Numbered from the stretch's first letter, positions 7,583 to 15,518 are shown. The stretch: DNA of 15,525 nucleotides from Deltaproteobacteria bacterium (GCA_016193385.1 JACPSF010000135.1:1-15525), one strand, 5' to 3'. Program-made: numbers and translations. Notes: generated by a model from the sequence alone, not told the origin.

Positions 7583-7611
7583 TCGAAAACCGCGACGGTT
7601 TGGTATACAAT
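7583..7611 (+). promoter_or_regulatory. Possible promoter of the ferredoxin operon
   Basis: TACAAT (7606-7611) matches the -10 consensus at 5 of 6 positions, and TCGAAA (7583-7588) matches -35 at 4 of 6, with a 17-base spacer. It lies about 87 bases before the ferredoxin start codon, in the gap shared with the divergent vWA gene. Plausible but weak. Confidence 0.35.
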
Positions 7612-7697
7612 CTATTAGGCTGGCTCCGGCGGAGGTAGCCGGATGGCGACAGCGCGGAGGAAAAAAGGTAAGGGTCAACCGTTGGGAAGGGGGACGC

Positions 7698-7916
7698 ATG
7701 AAGGTGACGGTGGATCGGTCTAAGTGTGAAGCCTACGCCAAATGCGTCGAGGTCACACCGAAGGTATTCAAACTGGATGAGAAGTTTATCTCGGTCGTCG
7801 TCGACGCTAAAGGTGATAGCGACCAGAAGATCCTCCTGGCCGCCAGGGTGTGCCCGACCAAAGCGATCATTTTAGAGGAGGAAGACTCGGGAAAGAGAAT
7901 CTTTCCCCAATCCTGA
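7698..7916 (+). CDS. Small [3Fe-4S]-type ferredoxin
   Basis: Soluble one-electron carrier of 72 residues in the family of single-cluster ferredoxins that typically serve cytochromes P450 and other oxidoreductases. It shows the motif Cys-x2-Tyr-x2-Cys (CEAYAKC, Cys10 to Cys16) and a final CPTKAI Cys-Pro, so three cysteines are available. This is the pattern expected for a [3Fe-4S] cluster; the variable central residue is Tyr rather than the more usual His or Gly. The ATG at 7698 is chosen over upstream in-frame starts because a purine-rich GGAAGGGGGA site precedes it and the family begins with the VTVDRSKC strand. It ends 13 bases before an FAD oxidoreductase, its likely redox partner; no P450 is present in the window. 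Confidence 0.85.
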   Translation: MKVTVDRSKCEAYAKCVEVTPKVFKLDEKFISVVVDAKGDSDQKILLAARVCPTKAIILEEEDSGKRIFPQS

Positions 7917-7929
7917 GGCATATTTTACC

Positions 7930-9042
7930 ATGGTCGACCCTCTCTGTGTTATTATTGGAGCCGGTTTTGCCGGCGCGGCCACGGCATATCACTTGGCGCG
8001 TCGGGGCGTAAGCGACATCCTGGTGCTGGAGCAGGAACGTGTTCCCGGCGTGCATTCTTCCGGGCGCAACGCGGCCATGGTGCGGCAAGTTGTCTCAGAC
8101 CCGGCTATCGCCAGGTTGGCTCGCCAAGGGGCGGCTTTTTTGCGCTGCCTCCCCGGGGATTGGCCGGCGCCGGTCCTGTTCCGACAGAACGGGTCCCTCC
8201 TCCTCGGCAGCGGCGATGGCTGGAAGAAGCTGATGGAAGACGCCGGGCTGGCCAGGCAAGATGGGGTCGAGGCAGAGTGTTGGTCGCAGGAAAAGGCAAA
8301 GGAGCGCGTCGGCGTGCTTCAGGAAGCAGATTTTGACGGGGCTGTTTGGTGCCCTACGGACGGCGTCGTTGATATTCACGCGCTTCTCACGGGTTACCTC
8401 AAGGCGGCTGCGGCGCTCGGAGTGGAGGTTCGTTATGGGTGCTCTGTCATGGGGATTGAAGTAAGAGATGGTCAGGTCAGCGGGGTTCAGACCGCCGATG
8501 GAGTGATCAGAGCCGAGGCCGTTATTAACGCTGCCGGTCCCTGGGCTGGAGTGATTGGAAAATTCGCAGGCGCGGTCGACGCGCCGCTTCGCCCTTGCCG
8601 GCGCCACCTCTTCGTCAGCGCATCCCTCACGTGGGTCGACCCGACATGGCCTTTTGTCTGGGATGTCAGCCACGACCTCTACTTTCGCCCGGAGTCCGGC
8701 GGGCTGCTGTTGTGCCCATGCGATCAAGATGAAGTGGCTCCAGGCGATCCGCCGGTCGACAACTCGATGGCTGAGCATTTGGCTGAAAAGATCAGGCGCT
8801 TCCTACCTCAAATGGTCGATATTTCCATTAAGAAAAGCTGGGCGGGGATCAGGACCCTGTCAGCGGATGGCCGCTTCGTGATCGGCTGGGATCCAAAGAT
8901 CGAGGGTTTTTTCTGGGTGGCCGGCCTTGGCGGGCACGGGGTTACTACGAGCTATTCTGTCGGCGCCTTGGCGGCAAGCCTCATCGCAGACGGCGGAGGT
9001 GAGGGGGCAGAGAAATTCTCCGTAGCGAGGTTCATGGCATGA
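7930..9042 (+). CDS. FAD-dependent oxidoreductase, DAO family
   Basis: Flavoprotein of 370 residues in the D-amino acid/glycine/sarcosine oxidase (DAO) superfamily. The dinucleotide fold VIIGAGFAGAATAYHLARRG (7-26) has the GxGxxG at 10-15 and Glu34 ending the second strand to hold the adenosine ribose. A typical SSGRNAAMVRQ segment follows at about 43-53 for the flavin. A later NAAGPWAG binding strand and a C-terminal WVAGLGGHGVTTS segment complete the FAD site. It probably oxidises an amine or imino-acid C-N bond. The upstream ferredoxin 13 bases away suggests electrons leave to an iron-sulfur carrier rather than to oxygen, making it a dehydrogenase. This is inferred from context. The substrate is unknown. 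A weak GAGG ribosome site lies 11 bases before the ATG. The last codons overlap the pilin gene. Confidence 0.88.
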   Translation: MVDPLCVIIGAGFAGAATAYHLARRGVSDILVLEQERVPGVHSSGRNAAMVRQVVSDPAIARLARQGAAFLRCLPGDWPAPVLFRQNGSLLLGSGDGWKKLMEDAGLARQDGVEAECWSQEKAKERVGVLQEADFDGAVWCPTDGVVDIHALLTGYLKAAAALGVEVRYGCSVMGIEVRDGQVSGVQTADGVIRAEAVINAAGPWAGVIGKFAGAVDAPLRPCRRHLFVSASLTWVDPTWPFVWDVSHDLYFRPESGGLLLCPCDQDEVAPGDPPVDNSMAEHLAEKIRRFLPQMVDISIKKSWAGIRTLSADGRFVIGWDPKIEGFFWVAGLGGHGVTTSYSVGALAASLIADGGGEGAEKFSVARFMA

Positions 9043-9425
9043 AGGCGAGGAGAGTTGCACCAGACTCCCGGCACCGCAAAGCCGCAGGGTTTACGCTTAT
9101 CGAATTAATGGTCTCGATCGCCATCATTGCGATTCTCACTGCCCTGGCGATTCCAGCATACAATTCGTATCAGCAGAGAGCCATCGATGAACACATGATC
9201 AGGGATATAAAGAATGCCACTATTGCCATGGAGGCCTATTTCGCCGACCAACGCGTTTATACGACCTCCGTAACTGATCTCGTCGGGACCGGGTTCCGAC
9301 AGACTCCCGGCGTAAGCTTGACCATCACGGTCCTGTCGGCAACCTCTTATACCATGACAGCTAGCAAGCCCAACGGCACAAAGCCGAGTTATTCGTTTAA
9401 CAGCACCACCGGTTTAATCCAGTAA
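9039..9425 (+). CDS. Type IV pilin-like protein (prepilin leader)
   Basis: A 128-residue prepilin. A positively charged 17-residue leader ends in Gly17 and is followed by FTLIELMVSIAIIAILTALA (18-37), the class III prepilin peptidase site with the conserved Glu at mature position +5. The hydrophobic stretch is the alpha-1 assembly helix; the remaining 90 or so residues form a Thr/Ser-rich globular head. There is no C-terminal cysteine pair, so the disulfide-bounded D-region of classical PilA is absent. It could be a major or minor pilin or a GspG/H-like pseudopilin. The ATG overlaps the FAD oxidoreductase stop (ATGA), with GCGAGG 8 bases upstream. No pilus assembly gene is nearby, making this location unusual. 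Confidence 0.87.
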   Translation: MKARRVAPDSRHRKAAGFTLIELMVSIAIIAILTALAIPAYNSYQQRAIDEHMIRDIKNATIAMEAYFADQRVYTTSVTDLVGTGFRQTPGVSLTITVLSATSYTMTASKPNGTKPSYSFNSTTGLIQ

Positions 9426-9487
9426 GACACCTTCCGGGAAGAACGAGGCTTCGGATCCGGGAGACAGGACGGCTCGGTAGTAAAACT

Positions 9488-10219
9488 CTACGTGGGAGTG
9501 CGTAGCAGAAATGTCTGGCCGGTCAGGTACCTTGCGGGTTCTGAGAGGAGATAGCGGATCAGACCGACGATCTCATCTTTCCGAGTTAACCCGCCCATGA
9601 GAGGTGGAACGGCCTCCCGCTTTTTCCATTCCTCTTCGGTCGAGCCCGCCCTGGACATCGGGGTATCCGTGGCCCCGGGCGCGATCGCGTTGACAGTAAC
9701 GTTATAAGGGGCAAGTTCCATGGCCAGGGACTTGGTGAAGGCGATCACCCCGGCCTTGGAGGCTGCATAGTGGGCGGCGCGCGCCTGGCCGGCCACTCCC
9801 CTCCCCGAGGCGATGTTGATGATTCGCCCCTCTTTTTTCTGCACCATGTGGCGGCCCAGGGCTTGGGAGCAGAGGAAAGTTCCTTTAAGGTTGATCCTCA
9901 GCACTCTATCCCATTCTTCTTCGGGCAGGTCCTGAACCGGGATACGGGACATCACGCCCGCTCCGTTGATCAAAAAGTCGATCTGCTGGTAGTTGTCTAG
10001 AATCTGGCGCACCATGCGCTCGACGCTGGCTTTGTCGCCCACATCCACATGGACCGCCGTCGCTGCTGCTCCGCTCTTACGAATCTCTTCGGCTAGGGAT
10101 CGGGCGGCCTCCGTGGCGAAGTCGGCGACAATGACTTGGAGCCCGTCGGCGGCAAGACCCCGGCAGATGAAAGATCCGATTCCTCCGGCCCCTCCGGTAA
10201 CAACGATGACGCGCGCCAT
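9488..10219 (-). CDS. SDR family oxidoreductase, FabG-like
   Basis: Predicted NAD(P)(H)-dependent short-chain dehydrogenase of 243 residues. TGGAGGIG at 8-15 binds the cofactor, and Asp33 at the end of the second strand (VIVADF) favours NAD(H). NGAG is at 85-88. The catalytic set is Asn110, Ser138, Tyr151 and Lys155. The PGATDTPM loop follows at 181-188. The C terminus ends TGQTFLLRTPT instead of the usual glycine-rich tail, so the last residues are atypical. I chose the ATG at 10219 because it begins the conserved first strand with GAGAG just upstream; an ATG at 10234 would add five residues. It is the last gene of a minus-strand operon behind the aldolase and presumably oxidises or reduces a pathway alcohol or ketone. 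Confidence 0.88.
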   Translation of the reverse strand: MARVIVVTGGAGGIGSFICRGLAADGLQVIVADFATEAARSLAEEIRKSGAAATAVHVDVGDKASVERMVRQILDNYQQIDFLINGAGVMSRIPVQDLPEEEWDRVLRINLKGTFLCSQALGRHMVQKKEGRIINIASGRGVAGQARAAHYAASKAGVIAFTKSLAMELAPYNVTVNAIAPGATDTPMSRAGSTEEEWKKREAVPPLMGGLTRKDEIVGLIRYLLSEPARYLTGQTFLLRTPT

Positions 10220-10276
10220 AGTCTCTCGTACCATATCTAACGGAGGAATGGTGGTTTTTGCAACCTGGTGGGTAGG

Positions 10277-10954
10277 TCAGTCGACGACCTCGGAGATGTA
10301 GTAGTCGAGAAAGCGGCGGATGGCCTTTCCGGACCTCTCGAGTTGAAGGAGATCCTCGGCCTCGGCGTGGCTATGGGTTTTCACCGGTCCCAGCGATGCG
10401 GCCATGATTTGAATCCGAGCCGTCCGCACCAGATTGATTCCGAGGCGCATCAGATTGTCTAGGTTGTCCGCCACGGCCGTGCCGCCGTGGCCGCGCAAGA
10501 GCACGGCATTCCGATCTCCGAGGGTCTCGGCGACTCTATCGCCGAGGGCCTCGGTCCGGATGAGGGTGGGGGAGTCGAAGATGGGGATGCCGCGGTAGAA
10601 GTGGACTCCGCAGTTGGCAACGACCTTGACGCCTACGCCGGCCACGCTCACGGCGACGAGTTCGTCGGGATGATAGTGAAGGATGGATTGGACGTCCGAC
10701 CGCGCTTTGTAGATCGAGGTGTGCATGGGAGTCTCGCCGTTGGGTTCGCCCGGGCCCTCCACCTTGTTCCCCTGCATGTCGAGGATGATGAGGTCGCGCA
10801 ACGCGACCTTGCCCGGGGGCATCAGCGGGGTGCTCAAGATTCGGTTATCGGGCAGGCGAGCCGTTACATGGCCGTAACCGTCCACCAGCCTCTGCTGCTG
10901 AAGCACCTTACAGAGGAGGACCATTTTTTCCTTCACAGAATCGATGTTATTCAA
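10277..10954 (-). CDS. Class II aldolase/adducin family protein
   Basis: Zinc-dependent aldolase or decarboxylase of the fuculose-1-phosphate aldolase superfamily, 225 residues and cytosolic. The metal ligands are all present: His93 and His95 in LHYHPDE and His156 in RGHGG. The catalytic acid is Glu74 in NGETPMH. Positions agree closely with the L-fuculose-phosphate aldolase template (Glu73, His92, His94, His155). The start is TTG, strongly supported by AAGGAGG (10963-10969) 8 bases upstream; the first in-frame ATG would be codon 11. It begins 17 bases after the M24-like gene, so the two form an operon. Family members act as aldolases, epimerases or dehydratase-like decarboxylases, so the substrate is not assignable. 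The upstream enzyme probably feeds it. Confidence 0.88.
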   Translation of the reverse strand: MNNIDSVKEKMVLLCKVLQQQRLVDGYGHVTARLPDNRILSTPLMPPGKVALRDLIILDMQGNKVEGPGEPNGETPMHTSIYKARSDVQSILHYHPDELVAVSVAGVGVKVVANCGVHFYRGIPIFDSPTLIRTEALGDRVAETLGDRNAVLLRGHGGTAVADNLDNLMRLGINLVRTARIQIMAASLGPVKTHSHAEAEDLLQLERSGKAIRRFLDYYISEVVD

Positions 10955-10971
10955 CGTCTATTCCTCCTTGA

Positions 10972-12231
10972 TCAATTTTTGACGGGAAGTTCGAGCGGTA
11001 TCCCAACCAATCGTCGCCCTCCGGACGAAGTAACGTGGAGCGTGTCTCCCAGCATGACTCCGACGTCCGGTCGCCAGCCTGGGTTGTAGATATCGATGTT
11101 GGTCCCGAGGACCATATTTTCTTCGAGGGCAAAATCGGGCATGCCGTCACCTGCCATCCGGCCCCAGCCCGGTTTGTAGACGATGGTGGGAAAGTCGGCG
11201 GAAGAAAGACCATGATTGTGAAAACCCAGCTCGATATAGTCCAGGCCCCGGCGCGCGACGGGGTCGCGCATAGCGACCGCCAGTTGGTGCACGGTGGTTC
11301 CCCGGCGACACTTCTCGACGGCTGCCTGGAGGCACTCAACGGCTGCAGCGTGCAAGTCTCTAAGCTCCTGCGGTGGTTTACCCACGGCGACCGTGAACTC
11401 TACGGCGGAGAGATAGCCTCCGTAGCTCACATGAAACTCGCAAATCACGAGGTCGCCGCGCTCCAACGGGCGCCGGCTCGGACAGAGAGGCTGGTCGTTT
11501 CCGTGAAGGAGCCGCCGTTTAAGGCCTCCGTTTGTTCCGAGGGGCCCGGAGCTCATCAGGATGAAAATATTGGGCTCGGCCCCCTCCACGAGCTGGGTGC
11601 GGATCATGGCGGCATAGAGTTCATTTTCCCTCACGCCGGGGGCCGCCGTTTGGATCATGGTGTCAACGACCTTCCGGGCGATGGCGCCCGATTTTTCCAG
11701 CATCGCGATCTCTTCGGGGCTCTTGGTCCGTCTCAGCTCCTCGACCATCTCGCTTTCGTCCGCGAACGCGGCATCCGGTAAGCCCGCCTGAAGAGCCAGG
11801 TAATCGTGATACGTGAGGTTGTTTCCCGCCACAACGTTGCCGTATGAGACAACACCGATCCTCCTGCGCTCGAAGCCGCGCGCCTTGATCTCTTCGACGA
11901 TCGCCTTCATCGAGAAGGGGCGGATATCCCGGATCCAGTGCTGAGCCGCCAGATAACCATTGTAAGGAAGGCTCATGTGACGCGGGGCGCTGAACAAGGT
12001 GACTTCGCCTTTGAGCGGGAAGAGCGCGACCCCGCCGTGCCAGCTCCCGACCTGGGTGAGATATCTGACGTTGGTCATGCCCAGGCCCTGCGAAATTGTG
12101 TTCCCCCAGACGATGAGACAGTCGAGTCCGTTGGCTGCCATGCGCTCGCGCGTTGCGCTCCACCGGCGGTCTCGCTCCGTTACGGATAACTGAGGGAGGT
12201 ACGGTTTTAGGTCCATGATCTCGGCTTTCAT
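10972..12231 (-). CDS. M24-fold (creatinase/aminopeptidase P-like) protein lacking metal ligands
   Basis: A 419-residue two-domain protein: a creatinase-type N-terminal domain (about 15-160) and a pita-bread M24 domain (about 170-410), joined by the typical RRTKSPEEIAMLEKS. Metal-dependent M24 peptidases use Asp, Asp, His, Glu, Glu. By alignment to the usual motifs these positions are Glu265 (ICEFHVSYGGYLSA), Ala276, His340 (HNHG), Asn378 (GTNIDIY) and Gly395 (MLGDT). Only the His is kept. The protein therefore looks like a metal-free member, as creatinase is, and may hydrolyse a C-N bond in a small molecule rather than a peptide. The ATG at 12231 follows AGGAGGG (12237-12243). It heads the operon with aldolase and dehydrogenase. 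The alignment is by eye. Confidence 0.85.
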   Translation of the reverse strand: MKAEIMDLKPYLPQLSVTERDRRWSATRERMAANGLDCLIVWGNTISQGLGMTNVRYLTQVGSWHGGVALFPLKGEVTLFSAPRHMSLPYNGYLAAQHWIRDIRPFSMKAIVEEIKARGFERRRIGVVSYGNVVAGNNLTYHDYLALQAGLPDAAFADESEMVEELRRTKSPEEIAMLEKSGAIARKVVDTMIQTAAPGVRENELYAAMIRTQLVEGAEPNIFILMSSGPLGTNGGLKRRLLHGNDQPLCPSRRPLERGDLVICEFHVSYGGYLSAVEFTVAVGKPPQELRDLHAAAVECLQAAVEKCRRGTTVHQLAVAMRDPVARRGLDYIELGFHNHGLSSADFPTIVYKPGWGRMAGDGMPDFALEENMVLGTNIDIYNPGWRPDVGVMLGDTLHVTSSGGRRLVGIPLELPVKN

Positions 12232-12423
12232 AGACGCCCTCCTAACGGCTTGTTTTCACCGGAGCACTAACAGACAGAATAGATAGCGCAAAACGGTGAG
12301 TTAGGCCAGTGGAAAAAAGCGGTCCGCATATTCGGCACGTTTGACACGGTCGATTCGCATTTGATATGTGTGTGGAAGATTGGTCTCTGGCAGGACGACG
12401 ACTACGTTTTTACAGGAGGAATT
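12232..12423. other. Divergent intergenic region
   Basis: This 192-base gap lies between the minus-strand M24-like operon and the plus-strand isomerase-like gene, so it should hold promoters for both. A clear plus-strand candidate lies at 12341-12370. I see only weak minus-strand candidates. No regulator gene is adjacent. Confidence 0.5.
12341..12370 (+). promoter_or_regulatory. Candidate promoter for the isomerase-like gene
   Basis: A perfect -35 TTGACA (12341-12346) is followed after 18 bases by TATGTG (12365-12370). A TG at 12362-12363 is placed as in extended -10 promoters. The start of transcription would fall near 12377, leaving a leader of roughly 47 bases before the ATG at 12424. The -10 is poor (3 of 6), so the call is moderate. 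Confidence 0.4.
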
Positions 12424-13188
12424 ATGTATGCCTGGCGTGCACGCATTGGAGTACTCAAGCCTACACACCGCGGGAAGACCTTCGCGTTCTGGTACAAACA
12501 CGCTCCGGAGGGAGTGGAGATAGTTCCGACCTTTATCGGATTCCGTAGCGGCCAGAAGCAAAGCTTTCTCCAAGGTTTCGAGCGGGCGGAGCAATTGGCC
12601 GTGGATCTTAAGGAAGTTGGCTGCGATATCATCTCGGTAAGCGGCACTCCACCCTTTCTGCTCAAAGGCTTGGATTTTGAGCGTGAGTGGGCTGCAAAAG
12701 TCTCCAAGAACGTCGGCCTGCCTGTGGTCACCCCTATGGAACCGCACGCCATAGCGCTAAAGAGCATGGGCGTACGCAAGGTTGCTGTTGCGACCTATTT
12801 TGGTGACGAACTCAACCAGGCTATCGTCAACTACTTCAGCCGCTTTGGCTTGGAGTCAGCAGTGATAAAGGGTTTTGACTTTCGTGGCCGGACCGAAGAC
12901 CTCTACACCACGCCGCTTCTCGCGCTGGACGACGTCTCCTATATGGACGTGTACCGCCATTGCAAGCGGGGCGTGCAGCAACTAGGTGCTTCCGTTGACG
13001 CCATCTATATTAACGGCGGGGGTTGGGACGCAGCGCCGGCAGTCGAGCTACTTGAGCGTGATCTAAAGGTGAAAGTCGTCTGGGCCATTGCGGCGGAGAT
13101 GTGGCTGACTTACCACAGGCTTTCGATCAGCAACCCACGCACAGGCTCCGGAAGTCTACTGAGCGGGGCCGTCGAGCCCGCTTTATAG
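12424..13188 (+). CDS. Asp/Glu racemase superfamily protein, maleate isomerase/arylmalonate decarboxylase-like
   Basis: A 254-residue cytosolic protein with the double Rossmann-like layout of the Asp/Glu/hydantoin racemase superfamily, closest in feel to maleate cis-trans isomerases and arylmalonate decarboxylases (RIGVLKPTHRG start, VTPMEPHAIALKSMGVRKVAV in the middle, then AIYINGGGWDAAPAVELLE). Members normally use one or two catalytic cysteines, in an ACTS-like loop and an SCTN-like loop. Here these read SVSGTPP (71-77) and YINGGGWD (195-202), with no cysteine; Cys67 and Cys180 lie elsewhere. The chemistry is therefore uncertain. Initiation at 12424 is supported by AGGAGGA (12414-12420). 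It is divergent from the M24-like operon and probably belongs to the same pathway. Confidence 0.75.
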   Translation: MYAWRARIGVLKPTHRGKTFAFWYKHAPEGVEIVPTFIGFRSGQKQSFLQGFERAEQLAVDLKEVGCDIISVSGTPPFLLKGLDFEREWAAKVSKNVGLPVVTPMEPHAIALKSMGVRKVAVATYFGDELNQAIVNYFSRFGLESAVIKGFDFRGRTEDLYTTPLLALDDVSYMDVYRHCKRGVQQLGASVDAIYINGGGWDAAPAVELLERDLKVKVVWAIAAEMWLTYHRLSISNPRTGSGSLLSGAVEPAL

Positions 13189-13287
13189 GGCCTTTTAAGA
13201 CTTCAGCGAGGGTCTATCCAGCTTCGACTCGGGATTTCCGAGAACAGTGCACAGAATTGGCCGCTGAGACGGGGAATCGGATACGCT

Positions 13288-15518
13288 TTACCGGCGCTTA
13301 TTTTTTTCCTGTATTGCCTTCAGGACCCTTTCCGCGGTGAGAGGGAGATCGAAGATGCTTACCCCGACGGCGTCGCGGACCGCATTGGCAACTGCGGCGG
13401 GCGCGGGGATGATTGATGGTTCTCCGATCCCCTTTGCGCCGAACGGCCCATCCTCGGCCGCATGCTCCACCAGATGCACCTCGACTCTCGGTGCATCGAG
13501 CGAACTAAAGATCTTGTAGTCCAGGAAACTGGGGTTGAGCATTTTCCCGTTCGCGAAAGTACACGCCTCGCTCAGAGCCTGGCCGAGCCCTTGCATCACT
13601 GAGCCCTGGATCTGACCCCTAACCGACAAGGGATTGATCGCGGTCCCTACGTCCTGAGCCGCGACATACCGGAGGATCTTGACGCCGCCGGTTTCCGGAT
13701 CCACCTCCACATCGGTCACGTGGGCAGAAAATGCGGGTTGGTTTGGGAAATGAGACGACGATTGAATGCTCACAATCGGCCCGCGTTTATGCACAAGAGA
13801 AAGCTGCGCGACTTGTCCCAGCGAGAGACCCTTTTCGATCGATCCTCTTACATAAACCCTTTTTCCCTCGACCACTAGATCGCTCCACTTCCATGATCTG
13901 CTTCTTGACCTCTTCGGCGGCCATTTTCGTGGCAGTACCCATACTTCTCAACCCCTGGCTTCCGGCGCTGATCGTGGAATGGGGAGCGAAATCACTGTCC
14001 GCGGTCCGGACGTGGACATCATCCAGCTCGACCCCGAGAACCTCGGCGACAATCTGTCCCAGAGAAGTAACGGTCCCGCTCAGATCCACAACCCCGGTCA
14101 TGACCGTTACGGTTCCGTCTTCGTTGAGCTTCACTCCCGCACTCGATGCATAGCCGCCCACAAGCCAGTAACCCAAGGCGATCCCTCGCCCGCGATTCTT
14201 TTCCGGGAGTTTCACCCTCCAATCGGCTGCCTCCGCCACCTTAAGCAGGGTGGCTTTGGCATGCACACCCCTTAAGGGGCCGCACGCTCTTTAAGGGGCC
14301 GCCACTTGCGGGAGTCGCGTCTCCCTCCTCAATGGCATTCTTGAGACGTATCTCAACTGGATCCAGCTCCAACTCACGGGCGATGATGTCGATTTGCGAC
14401 TCGGAGGCAAAGGCAAGCTGAGGTCCGGCCGGGGCCCGGTAGGGTCCGCAGTTGGCGTGGTTCGTATAGACGCAAAAAAGATCGATTTTGACGTTAGGGA
14501 TACGATAGGGTCCCGCAGCAAGCATCTCCACTCTCTGGCAAGTCACCGCCCCAATCCCGCAGTAAGCCCCTGTGCCGAGAACCACTTCAACCTCCCTCGC
14601 CACAATAGTGCCATCGAGCTTAACGCCGGTTTTGTACCGCATGTGACAAGGGTGGCGGGGATTGGCGACCTGGAAGTCCTCGGCCCGACTCATGACAATT
14701 TGCACCGCCATGCCGCTCTTGCGCGCCAATGCCACGGCCGCGGGCTCGATCGTTGGCAGCAACTTGCCGCCGAAACCCCCACCGATTTCGGTTGGAATCA
14801 CCCTGACCTTTATCAACGGCAACTCAAAGATCTCGGCGACGGACTGCCGGATGAAAAACTGCGCTTGCGTAGGCACCCAAACGGTCACCTTCCCGGATGC
14901 GTCAACGCGAGCCAGAACCGCATGCGGCTCGATATAGGTCTGGTGGACCATGGGAGCGTAGAAGCGATGCTCAAAAATCCGGTCCGCTTCCTGAAAACCC
15001 CGCTCGATATCCCCTTGAACAGTCTCTTTGTGGTAGCAGATGTTGCCCTTGCGGCCCTCCATCATCGAGATCGCGTGGTATCGATCGTAGTCGTCGTGAA
15101 TCAGCGGCGCGCCCTCGCGCATGGCTTCGAGAGCGTCCGTAACTGGTGGCAACACTTCATAATCGACCTTTATGAGTCTCAGCGCCTCCTCAGCCGTTTC
15201 CTCGTCTAAAGCCGCCACTGCGGCAATTCTGTCTCCCACCAAACGGACCTTCGTGCGGGCGAAATACTCCTCATCTCTGACGAACCTTCCATATCTGACT
15301 GCTGGAAGGTCCTGTGCGGTAACAACTGCCTTTACACCGGGCAGACGCTCCGCCCTGGTGGTTTCGATGCTTTTGATCCTGGCATGGGCGTGGGGGCTTC
15401 CGAGGATCTTCCCAAAGAGAAGGGGACTGGAAAGACGCACATCGGCGCCGAACACAGACTCGCCGGTGACCTTCTCTAAAATCTCGACTCGGGGGAGTCC
15501 CTGACCTATGACTTTCAT
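13288..15518 (-). pseudogene. Molybdenum hydroxylase large subunit, two frameshifts
   Basis: Molybdopterin-binding subunit of the xanthine dehydrogenase/aldehyde oxidase/CoxL family, which hydroxylates heterocycles, aldehydes or CO with help from FAD and [2Fe-2S] subunits. Three reading frames together cover the whole family: 15518 to about 14290 (LPRVEILEKVTGE start, GGGFGGK, PYRAPAGPQ), about 14270 to 13890 (VKLNEDGTVTVMTGVVDLSG) and about 13881 to 13288 (LVVEGKRVYVRGS, then GAKGIGEPS with the catalytic Glu). The first break coincides with a 19-base repeat, the second with loss of roughly ten codons. Conceptual length is about 737 codons against a usual 750-800. The AYRCSFR loop of true CO dehydrogenase is absent. 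FAD and iron-sulfur subunit genes are not in the window and may lie beyond its right edge. Confidence 0.85.
14272..14302. repeat. 19-bp tandem duplication causing a frameshift
   Basis: TTAAGGGGCCGC occurs at 14272-14283 and again at 14291-14302, a period of 19 bases. Because 19 is not a multiple of 3, it shifts the hydroxylase frame. Conceptually removing one unit restores a continuous family-like reading, ASGGPLRGVHAKATLLKVAE, across the junction. Directly seen; the duplication history is inferred. Confidence 0.8.

Noticed and set aside
8095..8778. 227-codon minus-strand open frame
   Set aside because: Antisense to the FAD oxidoreductase; no motif and no ribosome site.
9039..9425. Idea that the pilin is a conductive (e-pilin) nanowire subunit next to redox genes
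   Set aside because: It is about 128 residues with a sizeable globular head and no dense aromatic spacing, unlike the short aromatic-rich pilins.
9488..9505. CTACG/CGTAG small inverted repeat as a terminator
   Set aside because: Only a 5-bp stem with no T tract, and it lies in the end of the dehydrogenase coding sequence.
11035..11781. 248-codon plus-strand open frame
   Set aside because: Antisense to the M24-like gene, which has clear homology and a strong ribosome site.
14394..15209. 271-codon plus-strand open frame
   Set aside because: It is antisense to the conserved N-terminal half of the Mo-hydroxylase; its protein has no recognisable domain.
13288..15518. Aerobic CO dehydrogenase large subunit (CoxL) identity
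   Set aside because: The CoxL-specific AYRCSFR loop is not present; the corresponding region reads PYRAPAGPQ, typical of other hydroxylases of the family.
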